A stretch of DNA of 64,000 nucleotides from Candidatus Binatia bacterium. GTDB taxonomy: Bacteria > Desulfobacterota > Binatia > Bin18. The notes under the pieces are model-generated. The model was given only the letters and a program-made list of their open reading frames with translations. It had not been told where the DNA came from and did no database searches. The position numbers were made by a program, and so were the translations under genes. The stretch lies in the NCBI GenBank assembly GCA_022820725.1, contig JAJEFA010000018.1, positions 1-64,000 of the forward strand. Reading direction: 5' to 3'. Within the stretch, counting starts at the first letter, position 1. Every line of letters begins with the position of its first letter. Shown one piece after another: positions 18,508 through 26,939 of this stretch.

Positions 18508-20094
18508 ATGAGCCAACAGACACAGGCCGCCGACCCCAGGTCGCAACCCGATAGTGAGCGCGGACAAAGACCTCTGACCGGTCAAGAGTTTCTGGACAGC
18601 CTGCGGGATGACCGAGAGGTCTGGATCTATGGCGAGCGCGTCAAAGACGTCACCCAGCATCCTGGCTTTCGGAATTCCGCCCGCATGCTGGCGCGCATGT
18701 ATGATGCGCTGCACGACCCGCAAAAAGGGCCGACGCTCAGTACGCCGACCGATACGGGGAACGGTGGGTTCACACACAAGTTTTACAAGGTGCCGAAGAG
18801 TCAGAAAGACTTGGTTGGCAGCCGGGATGCCATTGCCGAGTGGGCGCGTATCTCCTACGGCTGGATGGGACGCTCGCCGGACTACAAAGCCAGCCTGACC
18901 GGCACCCTGGGCGCAAACGCCGAATTCTATGCGCCGTATCAGGACAACGCGTTACGCTGGTATCGCCACACCCAGGAACGCTGTTTGTTTCTCAACCACG
19001 CCCTGGTAAACCCGCCGGTCGATAAGGAAAAATCTCCTGACGAGGTGAAAGACGTCTATGTGCAGGTGGAAAAAGAAACCGACGCGGGGGTTATTGTCAG
19101 CGGCGCCAAGGTCGTCGCAACCGGCTCTGCCCTGACGCACCATAATTTCATCGGCTTTTACGGCCCGACGCCTTTGGGCAAGCCCGAGATGGCGCTGTTT
19201 GCCATGATCCCTATGGAAAGCAAGGGCGTGAAGCTCATCTGTCGCCCGTCGTATGAATTGCACGCCGCCACCGTGGGCAGCCCGTTCGACTATCCCTTGT
19301 CTTCCCGACTGGACGAGAACGACGCCATTCTGGTGTTGGACAAGGTTCTCATCCCCTGGGAGAATCTGTTTGTCTATCGCGATCTGGATAAGGCCAACGC
19401 CTTTTTCCCCGGCTCGGGTTTTATCCCGCGCTTTACCCTGCACGGCTGCACGCGTTTCGCGGTGAAGTTGGACTTTCTGGCCGGAGTCCTGCTGAAAGCG
19501 CTCGACGCGCTTGGCATACAGGGCCAGCGTAGCGCCCAGGTCCAGGTCGGTGAGGTGCTGGCTTGGCGCCATATGTTCTGGGGCCTGACCGAGGCAATGA
19601 CCAAGACCCCCGAGCCATGGGTCAATGGTGCCCTCCAGCCCAACACGGAGTACGGCCTGGCCTACCGCGTCCTGGCTCCGGTCGCCTACCCCCGCATCAA
19701 AGAGATTATCGAGCAAACCGTTTCGAGCGGCCTGATCTATCTCAACTCCCATGCGAAAGACTTCAAAACGCCGGAGCTCCAGCCCTATCTGGAGAAATAT
19801 TTACGTGGCTCCAACGATTACGATGCGCTGGAGCGCGTCAAGCTGCTCAAGATTCTGTGGGACGCGATCGGGACCGAGTTTGGTGGGCGGCACGAACTGT
19901 ACGAACGCAACTACGCCGGCAACTACGAGAACATTAAACTCGAAAACGTGCCCGCGGCTATAGCAATGGGCCGCGCGGACCAACTCAAATCATTTGTCGA
20001 TCAGTGTATGGCGGAATACGATATCGAGGGTTGGACCGCCCCGGACCTGATCAACCCGGACGATGTGAACCGGATGAAGGAAAAGGATTCCTGA
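18508..20094 (+). CDS. HpaB-type FADH2-dependent monooxygenase / 4-hydroxyphenylacetate 3-hydroxylase family
   Basis: The 528-residue product belongs to the HpaB/PvcC family, which hydroxylates phenolic substrates with reduced FAD from a partner reductase; 4-hydroxybutyryl-CoA dehydratases share the fold. Family sequence includes LTGQEFLDSLRDDREVWIYGERV near the N-terminus, AIAEWARISYGWMGRSPDY, and GTEFGGRHELYERNYAGNYE near the end. The start at 18508 has GGAGG 7 nt upstream; the longer frame from 18409 is not needed. No HpaC-type flavin reductase is adjacent. It lies 99 bp after the carboxylase on the same strand. Confidence 0.88.
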   Translation: MSQQTQAADPRSQPDSERGQRPLTGQEFLDSLRDDREVWIYGERVKDVTQHPGFRNSARMLARMYDALHDPQKGPTLSTPTDTGNGGFTHKFYKVPKSQKDLVGSRDAIAEWARISYGWMGRSPDYKASLTGTLGANAEFYAPYQDNALRWYRHTQERCLFLNHALVNPPVDKEKSPDEVKDVYVQVEKETDAGVIVSGAKVVATGSALTHHNFIGFYGPTPLGKPEMALFAMIPMESKGVKLICRPSYELHAATVGSPFDYPLSSRLDENDAILVLDKVLIPWENLFVYRDLDKANAFFPGSGFIPRFTLHGCTRFAVKLDFLAGVLLKALDALGIQGQRSAQVQVGEVLAWRHMFWGLTEAMTKTPEPWVNGALQPNTEYGLAYRVLAPVAYPRIKEIIEQTVSSGLIYLNSHAKDFKTPELQPYLEKYLRGSNDYDALERVKLLKILWDAIGTEFGGRHELYERNYAGNYENIKLENVPAAIAMGRADQLKSFVDQCMAEYDIEGWTAPDLINPDDVNRMKEKDS

Positions 20095-20111
20095 GCGAAA
20101 CGGAAAAGCAC

Positions 20112-20789
20112 CTAGCGTTTGTAGCCGGGCACAGGTTCTGCTAACACTCCGGTTAGCACAATACGCGTGACCGTCCGAATATGCCGCTCGACCACTTCTT
20201 CGGAGAACGGGTCGGAACCGCCAATCTTCTCGGCAAACGCTGACTGATTGAAGAGAGAGAGGGTGCTGGTGCCAATCAGGAGGACAAAGCTGCGGGCATC
20301 AACCTCGCTCGCCTTGATATCACCCAGCCGCTCGAGGAAGCGAATCGCCCCTTCGACCAGGGGTTGTAGATGCTGGTCGTAGATATAGTCGAGCCGCTCT
20401 CCCCCTTCGGCAAATTCATGGAGCAGAATCCGAGGGATAGCCGGCAGGTGGGCGCCGAGCAGAATGAAGCGGCGTAGCCCTTCACAAAATCCGGCAATCA
20501 TATCCTGCGGACTGGACTCGGGTATCTCCAGAAACTGGCGGATTTCACTTGCCCGCCGACCGAGCCCAAAATCTATGGCCTCATACCAGAGTTGTCGCTT
20601 GGACTCGAAATGATGGTGAATCAGGTTGTGACTGACGCCCAGCCGGCGGGCTAACGCACGCACGGACATGGCCTCGTAGCCGGCCTCGGCAAAGGCTTCG
20701 AGTGCGGCCTTCAGAATGGTTTCCCGCGTTGCCTCACCGTCTGCCCCAGGCGGGCGTCCTATGCGTGCAGTAAGGGCCATAGAGTGCAT
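20112..20789 (-). CDS. TetR-family transcriptional regulator
   Basis: The 225-residue product has an N-terminal TetR helix-turn-helix (TRETILKAALEAFAEAGYEAMSVRALARRLGVSHNLIHHHFESKRQLWYEAI) followed by a helical ligand domain. A 20-bp palindrome lies 11 bp upstream of its start (20800-20819), so autoregulation is likely. The same palindrome recurs twice at 30095-30145, which makes this protein the best candidate regulator of the large catabolic operon there. The start ATG has no clear ribosome site. It is convergent with the HpaB gene and divergent from the PF10118 gene. Confidence 0.88.
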   Translation of the reverse strand: MHSMALTARIGRPPGADGEATRETILKAALEAFAEAGYEAMSVRALARRLGVSHNLIHHHFESKRQLWYEAIDFGLGRRASEIRQFLEIPESSPQDMIAGFCEGLRRFILLGAHLPAIPRILLHEFAEGGERLDYIYDQHLQPLVEGAIRFLERLGDIKASEVDARSFVLLIGTSTLSLFNQSAFAEKIGGSDPFSEEVVERHIRTVTRIVLTGVLAEPVPGYKR

Positions 20790-20799
20790 TATGATCTTA

Positions 20800-20819
20800 A
20801 ACTTGACATTTGTCCAGTT
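20800..20819. promoter_or_regulatory. Palindromic operator, copy 1 (TetR-type)
   Basis: AACTTGACATTTGTCCAGTT is a near-perfect inverted repeat (arms AACTTGACA and TGTCCAGTT, one mismatch, 2-bp centre). It sits between the divergent TetR and PF10118 genes. The same sequence with two base changes occurs at 30095-30114 and 30126-30145, which argues for a specific regulator. Confidence 0.7.
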
Positions 20820-20865
20820 TTGAAGATATCAGTGTAGGACTGAAGGCAAGAGCCCTGGAGGGGAG

Positions 20866-21798
20866 ATGCTCAAAGAGTCAAGGGCGTCGGCGATGACCGA
20901 AGCAGTAGCGCCCAATCCGAAATACCGCTACGAGCCTAAGCCCGTTGATGCAATCGTTGTCAGGGCGTTCAACTTCGACTTTCCCGACGATCTCGACCCC
21001 AAATGGGCGAAGAATTCGGTGGTCAGATCGCATATGTTCAACGGCTTTTCGTTGACGATGCCGTATCTTGAACCCTATTTGATCCAGTCGATCCGGCAGG
21101 CGCTTCCGCTCATTAAGGATGAACGTCTTCAGGAAGACATCAGAGGGTTCTGCGGCCAGGAGGGCCGTCACTACGTGTGTCACCGGCGTCTCAACGAACT
21201 CATCAAGAAAAACGGGTATCCCGAGCTGGTCGAAATCGAGCAGCGTATGGAGCGGTCTTACGCCCGTCTGCAAACGCGCAGTCTGGAGACCCAGCTCGCC
21301 TACAACGCCGGGTTCGAGACCATGACGGCGGGCTTTACCCGCTGGATGACCACGAAACGCTGGGCACTATGGGGCGGTAATTGCCCATGGGTTTCCTCGT
21401 TCTGGGTGATGCATATGGTCGAGGAAACGGAGCACAAAACCGTCGCCTATGACACCTATATGGCCTGTTCGGGCCGCTATCTGAAGCGGGCAATCGGCGT
21501 CCTGCACGGCAGTTTTCATGTGCTCGGCTACGGCCTCATAGCCATGCGGGAAGCGCTGCGCAAGGACAGCCTGTGGGGTCAGCCCGGTACCATGCTCGAA
21601 CTCGCCAGAGAGATGGGCGCCCTCCTCTGGAACGTTGGTCCATCCCTGTTACGCGCCATGTGCCCAGGGCACAACCCGCGTTACGACGAAGACCCGCAGT
21701 GGCAAAAGGATTGGGTCAAGGCGCATAAACACTTAGCACCTGACGCGCCTATTCCTTTGCTTGATACGTCCGACCCGGACATGCCGGTGCCGTTCTGA
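20866..21798 (+). CDS. Predicted metal-dependent hydrolase, PF10118 family (COG3687)
   Basis: The 310-residue product resembles the COG3687/PF10118 family, predicted membrane-associated di-metal proteins with a ferritin-like helical core. Evidence is the spaced Glu/His motifs FCGQEGRHYVCHRRLN and MVEETEHKTVAYD and the region FNFDFPDDLDPKWA. The biochemical function is not established. The start at 20866 has GGAGGGGAG upstream. It is divergent from the TetR gene and shares its operator, so it is probably repressed by it. The frame remains open beyond the TGA stop for another 42 codons, described separately. Confidence 0.75.
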   Translation: MLKESRASAMTEAVAPNPKYRYEPKPVDAIVVRAFNFDFPDDLDPKWAKNSVVRSHMFNGFSLTMPYLEPYLIQSIRQALPLIKDERLQEDIRGFCGQEGRHYVCHRRLNELIKKNGYPELVEIEQRMERSYARLQTRSLETQLAYNAGFETMTAGFTRWMTTKRWALWGGNCPWVSSFWVMHMVEETEHKTVAYDTYMACSGRYLKRAIGVLHGSFHVLGYGLIAMREALRKDSLWGQPGTMLELAREMGALLWNVGPSLLRAMCPGHNPRYDEDPQWQKDWVKAHKHLAPDAPIPLLDTSDPDMPVPF

Positions 21799-21927
21799 GC
21801 AGAACCAATCAATAAAGTCGTCGGCTGGATGGCTTTTGTGCCGGGACTGTTCAGCGTGGTTCTCGTGCCGATTCTTCCGGTGCTCGGCGCAAGAGGGGGG
21901 CTCGGCAATAAGCCGACCGCCGAGTGA
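21799..21927 (+). other. In-frame hydrophobic extension after the PF10118 stop codon
   Basis: Directly after the TGA at 21796-21798 the same frame stays open for 42 codons to a second TGA. It encodes a membrane-helix-like segment (VVGWMAFVPGLFSVVLVPIL). An internal ATG at 21829 lacks a ribosome site. It could be a readthrough tail, a relic of a longer protein, or chance. There is no Cys beside the TGA, so selenocysteine is not suggested. Confidence 0.25.
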
Positions 21928-21995
21928 CAGCCGGGGAAAGCTGCTGCGTGCCAAGATTCCCCGGAAGGAATACCCGACACGCAGCATATTCTTGT

Positions 21996-22985
21996 TTAGC
22001 CCAGATGGGGGAGGACGTTGGCGGCAAAGCGCTGCATAGACCCCCGCGATACGGTGCGATCCATGCCGGGGAAATGGAAGAACAGTACGAGTTCATCTAT
22101 GCCCGACTCCGCTTCAAACGCCTTAATCTCGTCCAACACTTTCTGTGGCGGTCCAGTGAAGAAATTACTCAGGTCACGAAATCCATCCGACGTGTTCGTG
22201 CGATCTTCAGGTTTGTCGTTGGCTTCATGCATCCACTTGGCGTAATAATCGACCTGGTAATTAACGTGTGGCCAGACTTTTTCTAACTCGCTGTCATCTT
22301 TTTCGGTCACATAGCACGAACGCAGGATACGGACCTGGCCAGGCTCGCGGCCGAGGTCGGTACAGGCCGTCCGGTAAATATCAATATCCTCGGTGTTACC
22401 TATGGGCAGGAAATGACAGTCCATGCGTGCCACGCGTTGAATGCCTTTTTTACTGCGCGCGCCAGCCATCAGGGGCGGCCCTCCAGGCTGGGCTGGTGTC
22501 GGCGTCACCATAATGTCTGTGTAACTCCAAAACTTCCCGGCATGAGAAAATGTTTCCCCGGACCACGACTTGCGCAGAATATCGATGCCTTCGCTCAGGG
22601 CCGAGCCTCGTCGCTTGTGATCTTTTTCAAAGCCCGTAAACTCGCCTACGCGATAGCCCTGGCCCAGGCCAAGAATGAGCCGTCCACGCGAAATGAGATC
22701 AACGACCGCTGCGTCTTCGGCGACGCGAACGGGGTCGTGCAGGGGGAGGAGTAAGACGAAGGTGCCGAGACCGATACGCTGTGTTCTGGCAGCCACCGCC
22801 GAGAGGACGGCGAGCTGGGAGGGGAGATAGCCATCCTCAAGAAAGTGGTGCTCCGTCGTCCACGCGGTATCAAAGCCGAGCTCTTCAACGGCCACCATAT
22901 CGTCGATGGTATCGTTATACAGGTCGGCGTAGGGTTGCGCCCATTGGGGCGGGTTCCGAAAGTCAAATAAACAGCCTGTCTTCAT
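21996..22985 (-). CDS. Luciferase-like flavin/F420-dependent oxidoreductase (LLM class)
   Basis: The 329-residue product is a bacterial-luciferase-type TIM barrel using FMN or F420. Typical elements are AVEELGFDTAWTTEHHFLEDGYLPS, RIGLGTFVLLLPLHDPVRVAEDAAVVDLISRGRLILGLGQGYR and TPAQPGGPPLMAG. AAAGGAG precedes the ATG by 8 nt. It lies 159 bp downstream of the selenoprotein gene on the same strand and may be cotranscribed. The substrate cannot be assigned; family members oxidise alkanes, sulfonates or alcohols. Confidence 0.88.
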   Translation of the reverse strand: MKTGCLFDFRNPPQWAQPYADLYNDTIDDMVAVEELGFDTAWTTEHHFLEDGYLPSQLAVLSAVAARTQRIGLGTFVLLLPLHDPVRVAEDAAVVDLISRGRLILGLGQGYRVGEFTGFEKDHKRRGSALSEGIDILRKSWSGETFSHAGKFWSYTDIMVTPTPAQPGGPPLMAGARSKKGIQRVARMDCHFLPIGNTEDIDIYRTACTDLGREPGQVRILRSCYVTEKDDSELEKVWPHVNYQVDYYAKWMHEANDKPEDRTNTSDGFRDLSNFFTGPPQKVLDEIKAFEAESGIDELVLFFHFPGMDRTVSRGSMQRFAANVLPHLG

Positions 22986-23144
22986 TATTTTGCTCCTTTC
23001 GTCATGGCGAAAATATTTGGTCCTGCTTGAATAGATGCGGTCTTGTATCCACGACGTGCCGGTGGATCTACATGTGAGCGGGAGTCGTCAGAATGAGACG
23101 GGAATCCTCCAGCCCCTTCCAGGGGCCTCACACGATGCAACGCC

Positions 23145-24236
23145 TTATCCGAGTGTATTCACCGCAGATGGGAACGTGTTGATCCCCAGCGCTTCCCGAA
23201 AATCCGAGGTGGGTTTCACGATCATCGCATCGACGCTGATGCCAATCGCATTGGCGACGCGATCCAGCATGCTGAAGTTGCCGCCAATGATCGACGCTGT
23301 TGTGACCGCCTCGGGGCCTAATCGCTCGGCAACGGCCTCACGTGCGGCCGCCAGTTCTGCGGTATCGGGTTTCATCAACGCACCGGCGAATCTCACGAGT
23401 TCGCACCCGTGTTCCACACCGCTGTCAATATTTGCATCGATTGCACCAGCCAACTCGTAGTTTCGATTGTGAGCTCTTCCACTCTCCCGGAGCAGATGGG
23501 CATGCCAGGTGGTTCAGTAGAAACACTGGTTATATTCCGAAACTTTGGTTGCGACGAGTTCTATTTGTGCTCGCGAAAGTGCGTGGTCTGATGTAGCGTG
23601 AAAATCAAGCAGATGCTCAGCTCCGAAATACTGCTGACTGACCAGGGCAATCACACGACGGGCTTCATCAGGGACGAGGCTCACGGCGCGGAAAACATTC
23701 CCCGCCGGACCCTTTCCGTATAACGATTCGGCCAATGCACCACCTTCCGGAGCGCTGGGTACACTCGCGGTAAAGAAGCCCTCATCGACGGCTTCAGCGG
23801 GGCGTTCGAAAGAGGGGAGCGTATCGTCGATGGGCTCCAGTAATTTTCGGGGCGGTATGCCGAGACCGCGGGCAAAGACGTCCATATTGGAGAGTCGTGA
23901 CACCAGCGCGACGATTTCAACGTACGCGCCCTCGCTCACACCCTGAGCTTGTATATCCTGGCAAAACTTACGGTCGATGTTGTGCGAATCAACCGCAACT
24001 GCGCGCGCCAATCGCACTGCCGCGTCAGGGAGTTTGGCCCGCGCCGCCAGCTTCTCAGCGTCAACTACTGCTTGTAAGCCTTGTTCGCATTGCGCGACGC
24101 GCGCAGTGGCGGCAATGGCGGTTCTTTGGGCGGCGGTGCCCCACGTCCCGCTGCGCGCATAGGACTGCATTTCGTCAACATGTAGGGTTTCAATCGTAGG
24201 AGAAACGGGGTAGCGAGAATCTGCGTAAAGCGTCAT
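23145..24236 (-). CDS. Selenoprotein: AhpD/carboxymuconolactone decarboxylase-family, Sec at in-frame TGA
   Basis: Read through the TGA at 23514-23516, one continuous frame gives 363 residues. Before the TGA the protein ends IELVATKVSEYNQCFY; after it the frame continues TTWHAHLLRESG and on to GINTFPSAVNTLG with no further stop. The pattern E226-x11-C238-x2-U241-x3-H245 reproduces the Glu, Cys, Cys, His proton-relay and redox site of AhpD, with Sec in place of the second Cys. The N-terminal half looks like a second, degenerate CMD domain. GAGGAGG precedes the ATG. selB is in the same window. A peroxidase or thiol-redox role is inferred. A plain nonsense mutation is the alternative but would have to hit precisely this codon. 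Confidence 0.82.
23479..23499 (-). promoter_or_regulatory. Candidate bacterial SECIS hairpin of the 363-residue selenoprotein
   Basis: The mRNA downstream of the UGA can fold with CCAU pairing GUGG and an inner CUC pairing GAG around loop CGG, with the loop about 25 nt after the UGA. The distance fits the range known for bacterial SECIS elements and the loop contains G, but the stem is weak and interrupted. It is much less convincing than the hairpin at 60096-60132. Confidence 0.35.
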
Positions 24237-24336
24237 GAGAATTCATCCTCCTCTCTGGAAATTGCACTTCGCCTATCAGCCATTTCAATAAACTAGGAAA
24301 TGCCGCCGTGCAAATGCGCTCGTGTTGGGTTTACCT

Positions 24337-24366
24337 CTTGACAAGCTGCTTCACAAGTCGACAATG
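24337..24366 (+). promoter_or_regulatory. Possible promoter/operator for the GST gene
   Basis: TTGACA (24338-24343), 17-nt spacer and ACAATG (24361-24366) lie 60 bp before the GST start. The -35 is inside an imperfect 10-bp inverted repeat (CTTGACAAGC / GCTTCACAAG, 24337-24357), which could be an operator. The -10 match is poor. Confidence 0.4.
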
Positions 24367-24426
24367 CCTCGCAAGAGGGCAAGTTAATAACGACATCGAT
24401 AACAACGGAAGAGGGAGGAGCTTACC

Positions 24427-25224
24427 ATGAGCACGACCTTACGTTACCTGCACCATCCTGCGTCACAGCCGTGCCGCGCGGCGCATCAGTTCATGCTGGA
24501 GAACGACATTCCCTTTGAACTCGAGTTGGTCGATATCACCACCGATATCAATGAGCGGCCGGAGTTCAGGGACAAGTACAACCCGACTGGGCAGGTGCCG
24601 ATTCTCGTTGATGGCGACTTCGTGATCTGGGAAAGTGCGGCCATTGCGTTCTACTTGAACGAGAAGTTTAACTGTCCCGATCACTGGTTCGGGCGTGACA
24701 TACAACAAAGAGGGCTTATTCAGCAGTTTCTCCAATGGTACGCCTACACGCTCCGTCTCGGAGGAGGGGCGTTCCACTGGGCGATCTTCGCCCCCATGAT
24801 CTACGGGTACGATAAGGACTTTTCCGCGGAGATAAAGAAGGGGCGCTATATTCTGCATGAGTCCCTTGACCTGCTCGAGACCTACTGGCTCAAAGACCGT
24901 GCTTATGTGTGTGGCGACGAGATCAGCTATGCGGATCTGACCGCTCACCAAGATCTCGTTTCTCATGACGCCGGGAAGATCATTCCGGACGGGGTGTGGA
25001 AGAAGCACCCGAAAGTCAGGGCATGGTTTGAGACAATGGCCGCCCGTCCGCATGCGAAGACGGTGAGTGCATGGCAGTATGAGAACGTTGGAAAAATACT
25101 GAACGATGGTGTGAAATTTGAGTTTAGGCGAAAAACCGCGGTCTTAAAGGGAACGGAGGTCCACAGCGGCCACAACCACGGCATTCGTTACGCAGGCCAG
25201 GACGACAGCTACTTAAAGGAGTAG
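24427..25224 (+). CDS. Glutathione S-transferase family protein
   Basis: The 265-residue product has a thioredoxin-like N-terminal domain (YLHHPASQPCRAAHQFMLEN, NPTGQVPILVDGDFVIWESAAIAFYL; the cis-Pro and the E-S pair that binds glutathione are visible) and a helical C-terminal domain (CGDEISYADL). It resembles theta-class and dehalogenase-like GSTs, which act on electrophiles. The C-terminus carries about 40 extra residues with a His-rich patch (HSGHNHG). The ribosome site GGGAGGAG is strong. It is divergent from the selenoprotein gene. The true substrate is unknown. Confidence 0.88.
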   Translation: MSTTLRYLHHPASQPCRAAHQFMLENDIPFELELVDITTDINERPEFRDKYNPTGQVPILVDGDFVIWESAAIAFYLNEKFNCPDHWFGRDIQQRGLIQQFLQWYAYTLRLGGGAFHWAIFAPMIYGYDKDFSAEIKKGRYILHESLDLLETYWLKDRAYVCGDEISYADLTAHQDLVSHDAGKIIPDGVWKKHPKVRAWFETMAARPHAKTVSAWQYENVGKILNDGVKFEFRRKTAVLKGTEVHSGHNHGIRYAGQDDSYLKE

Positions 25225-25360
25225 GAGTCCGATAACAGCGTTGGATTTCTGAACATTTCAAAAACTCCCTTTCGGTTGAGAGCCCGACGGAGGTGTCTGA
25301 GGTTGTCTGTCCGAGCGATTCGACATCAGGAAATTGTATCGTATTCGCCAGGGAGGCAGG

Positions 25361-26083
25361 ATGCCAAGGCATTTTTTACTGGAAAAAGCAGAGCGTGTTG
25401 CAATCCTCACTTTCAATAGACCGGAAAAACGTAATCCATTAAACGAAGACATTCTGCTGGAGTTGGAGAGCCTATTATGCCAACTCCGGGACGATGCCGC
25501 CGTCCGGATCCTGATCCTCACTGGCTCAGGCAATACGTTCTGCGCTGGTGCGGATCTTTCGCTCACGAAAGGCGTCAGCGATCCGGCTGAACGCGAAAAG
25601 ATCTTTCGAGAATTCGCTCCTCGCCGGGCGCGTCTGACGGAGCGTGTCCTGGCAACATTGGTCCACCTTGAGCAAATCACGATTGCGGCGGTGAATGGCT
25701 ATGCGGTTGGGGGAGGCTGGGGGCTGGTGCTGGGCTGCGATCTGCGAATTGCCGTAGAAGGGGCGGAGTTCTGGCTTCCTGAAGTCGACCTTGGAGCCCC
25801 ACTGAGTCCGTCCATGGTGACCCTGCTCGCGGCCCATGTGGGACCGGCACGGGCCAAGGAAATGATCCTGACCTGCCGCCACTACAGCGCAAACGATTTA
25901 TTATCCGTCGGGATGCTGAATCAGGTGGTGAAGCAGGAAAAACTCCGGTCTACGGTGGCTGACCTGGCTCAAAGCCTGGCGCGTAAAAACGCAAACGCGG
26001 TGATGGTCTCCAAAGCAACCGTGAATGCACTCTCTCTCCATCAAACCGTGCTCAGACCGGATCTGCTGCTTCCGCGAGGGTAG
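25361..26083 (+). CDS. Enoyl-CoA hydratase/isomerase family protein
   Basis: The 240-residue crotonase-fold product has NRPEKRNPLNEDI, the oxyanion-hole segment GNTFCAGADLSL, AAVNGYAVGGGWGLVLGCDLRIA and FWLPEVDLGAPL. The Glu expected at the first catalytic position is not obvious, so hydratase, isomerase or hydrolase activity is open. GGGAGG precedes the ATG at 25361; the upstream in-frame ATG lacks one. It is on the same strand as the GST 136 bp upstream. Confidence 0.85.
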   Translation: MPRHFLLEKAERVAILTFNRPEKRNPLNEDILLELESLLCQLRDDAAVRILILTGSGNTFCAGADLSLTKGVSDPAEREKIFREFAPRRARLTERVLATLVHLEQITIAAVNGYAVGGGWGLVLGCDLRIAVEGAEFWLPEVDLGAPLSPSMVTLLAAHVGPARAKEMILTCRHYSANDLLSVGMLNQVVKQEKLRSTVADLAQSLARKNANAVMVSKATVNALSLHQTVLRPDLLLPRG

Positions 26084-26104
26084 AGGATCCGTGTCATCTG
26101 TCAA

Positions 26105-26151
26105 TTGGGATTCCTAGACAGCCAGGCCCAACATATTGAAGACGAGGCCTT
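26105..26151. repeat. 47-bp direct repeat, copy 1 (contains HupE C-terminus remnant)
   Basis: This 47-bp segment matches 28151-28197 with two mismatches. The matching part of the second copy is the 3' end of hupE. Here it encodes, on the minus strand, the same ending GLVFNMLGLAV-stop (TAG at 26114-26116), without the rest of hupE. It marks a past duplication or recombination end point and abuts the truncated WD40 gene. Confidence 0.75.
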
Positions 26152-26189
26152 GGCGTAGCTGCGCGTGCGCGAGCAATTCGGGCCTTTGT

Positions 26190-26624
26190 TCATCCTATCC
26201 GCCAAACCTCCGTGCCGTCCGCACCATACGCACGAACCTGCCGGGAGCAGGAGGCCGCCAGCCATTGACCGTCCGGCGACCACGCCACGTTTTCTACCCA
26301 ACCGCTGCCGACGTCGATAGCCCGGCTTACCCGACCTTCGGCGGCACTCCAGATTAAGACTCGTCTGTCCTGGCCGGCCGTAGCGAACGCGGTTCCGCTT
26401 GGGTGGATCGCCACCGCGAGCACACCGCCTTCATGAACCCCGCGCCGCGCCCAGGCGGTCGCGCCAGACTTGCCGTCGAATGCGTAGACGCCACCCGCAG
26501 CATCATCGACCATCAGCGCCTCACCGCGTAGGCTCCAACCCCCGGCGATGGCGTAGTCACCGACCGCCGCAGACCAGCCCCGGCGAAGAACACCCCTCGG
26601 GCTGTCGACATTCAAATCAGACAT
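26190..26624 (-). pseudogene. Truncated WD40-repeat protein
   Basis: The frame (145 residues from the ATG at 26624) has about three WD-type blades (GGVLAVAIHPSGTAFATAGQDRRVLIW, VENVAWSPDGQWLAAS, VYAFDGKSGATAW). It then stops at a TGA just before the hupE remnant. Propellers normally need six to eight blades, so the gene looks cut off. Its ATG overlaps the stop of the CobW remnant by 13 bases, a sign of ancestral translational coupling. Confidence 0.6.
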
Positions 26625-26710
26625 GCTGCGAACTCCTGCCACATGCTCTGCTCGTCGAGGTTGCGGCCGATGGAGACGAGCTGACCGACTCCTTGAAGTG
26701 CTACTGACAT
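26612..26710 (-). pseudogene. Remnant of a CobW/COG0523 GTPase C-terminus
   Basis: The 32 codons from the ATG at 26710 end with GQLVSIGRNLDEQSMWQEFAACLI. This resembles the closing segment of CobW-family metal chaperones (the family pattern is RQ-x-LVFIG, then LDE, then ACLL). The GTPase domain is missing. The segment sits between a small membrane protein and the WD40 fragment. Short length makes the match tentative, but a second CobW-like end lies at 28930 next to hupE. Confidence 0.5.
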
Positions 26711-26711
26711 C

Positions 26712-26939
26712 TCAATCAGCCTCGGCAGTCGCAATCGCTGCGATGTTGGCCAACAGCCATGCGGATGCAGCAAACAACTGCAACCAATCCCCACCGGATC
26801 TGAGCCCGTAAGTCAGCATGCTGCCAATCCAGCAAACGCTGGCAGCCGTTTGTCCGAGCCATTCGATGCTCCGCACCCTGGCTCGTCGGCTTCGCCCAGC
26901 GCCAGACGTGCCGGCCCCTTCGTCGTTTCCCGTCAACAT
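26712..26939 (-). CDS. Small membrane protein, two predicted helices
   Basis: The 75-residue frame from the ATG at 26939 (a GTG at 26945 is also possible) overlaps the stop of the upstream flavoprotein (ATGTTGA arrangement). It encodes a charged N-terminus and two hydrophobic segments, TAASVCWIGSMLTYGL and WLQLFAASAWLLANIAAIA. No family is recognised. Coupling to the flavoprotein suggests a functional link. Confidence 0.5.
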   Translation of the reverse strand: MLTGNDEGAGTSGAGRSRRARVRSIEWLGQTAASVCWIGSMLTYGLRSGGDWLQLFAASAWLLANIAAIATAEAD

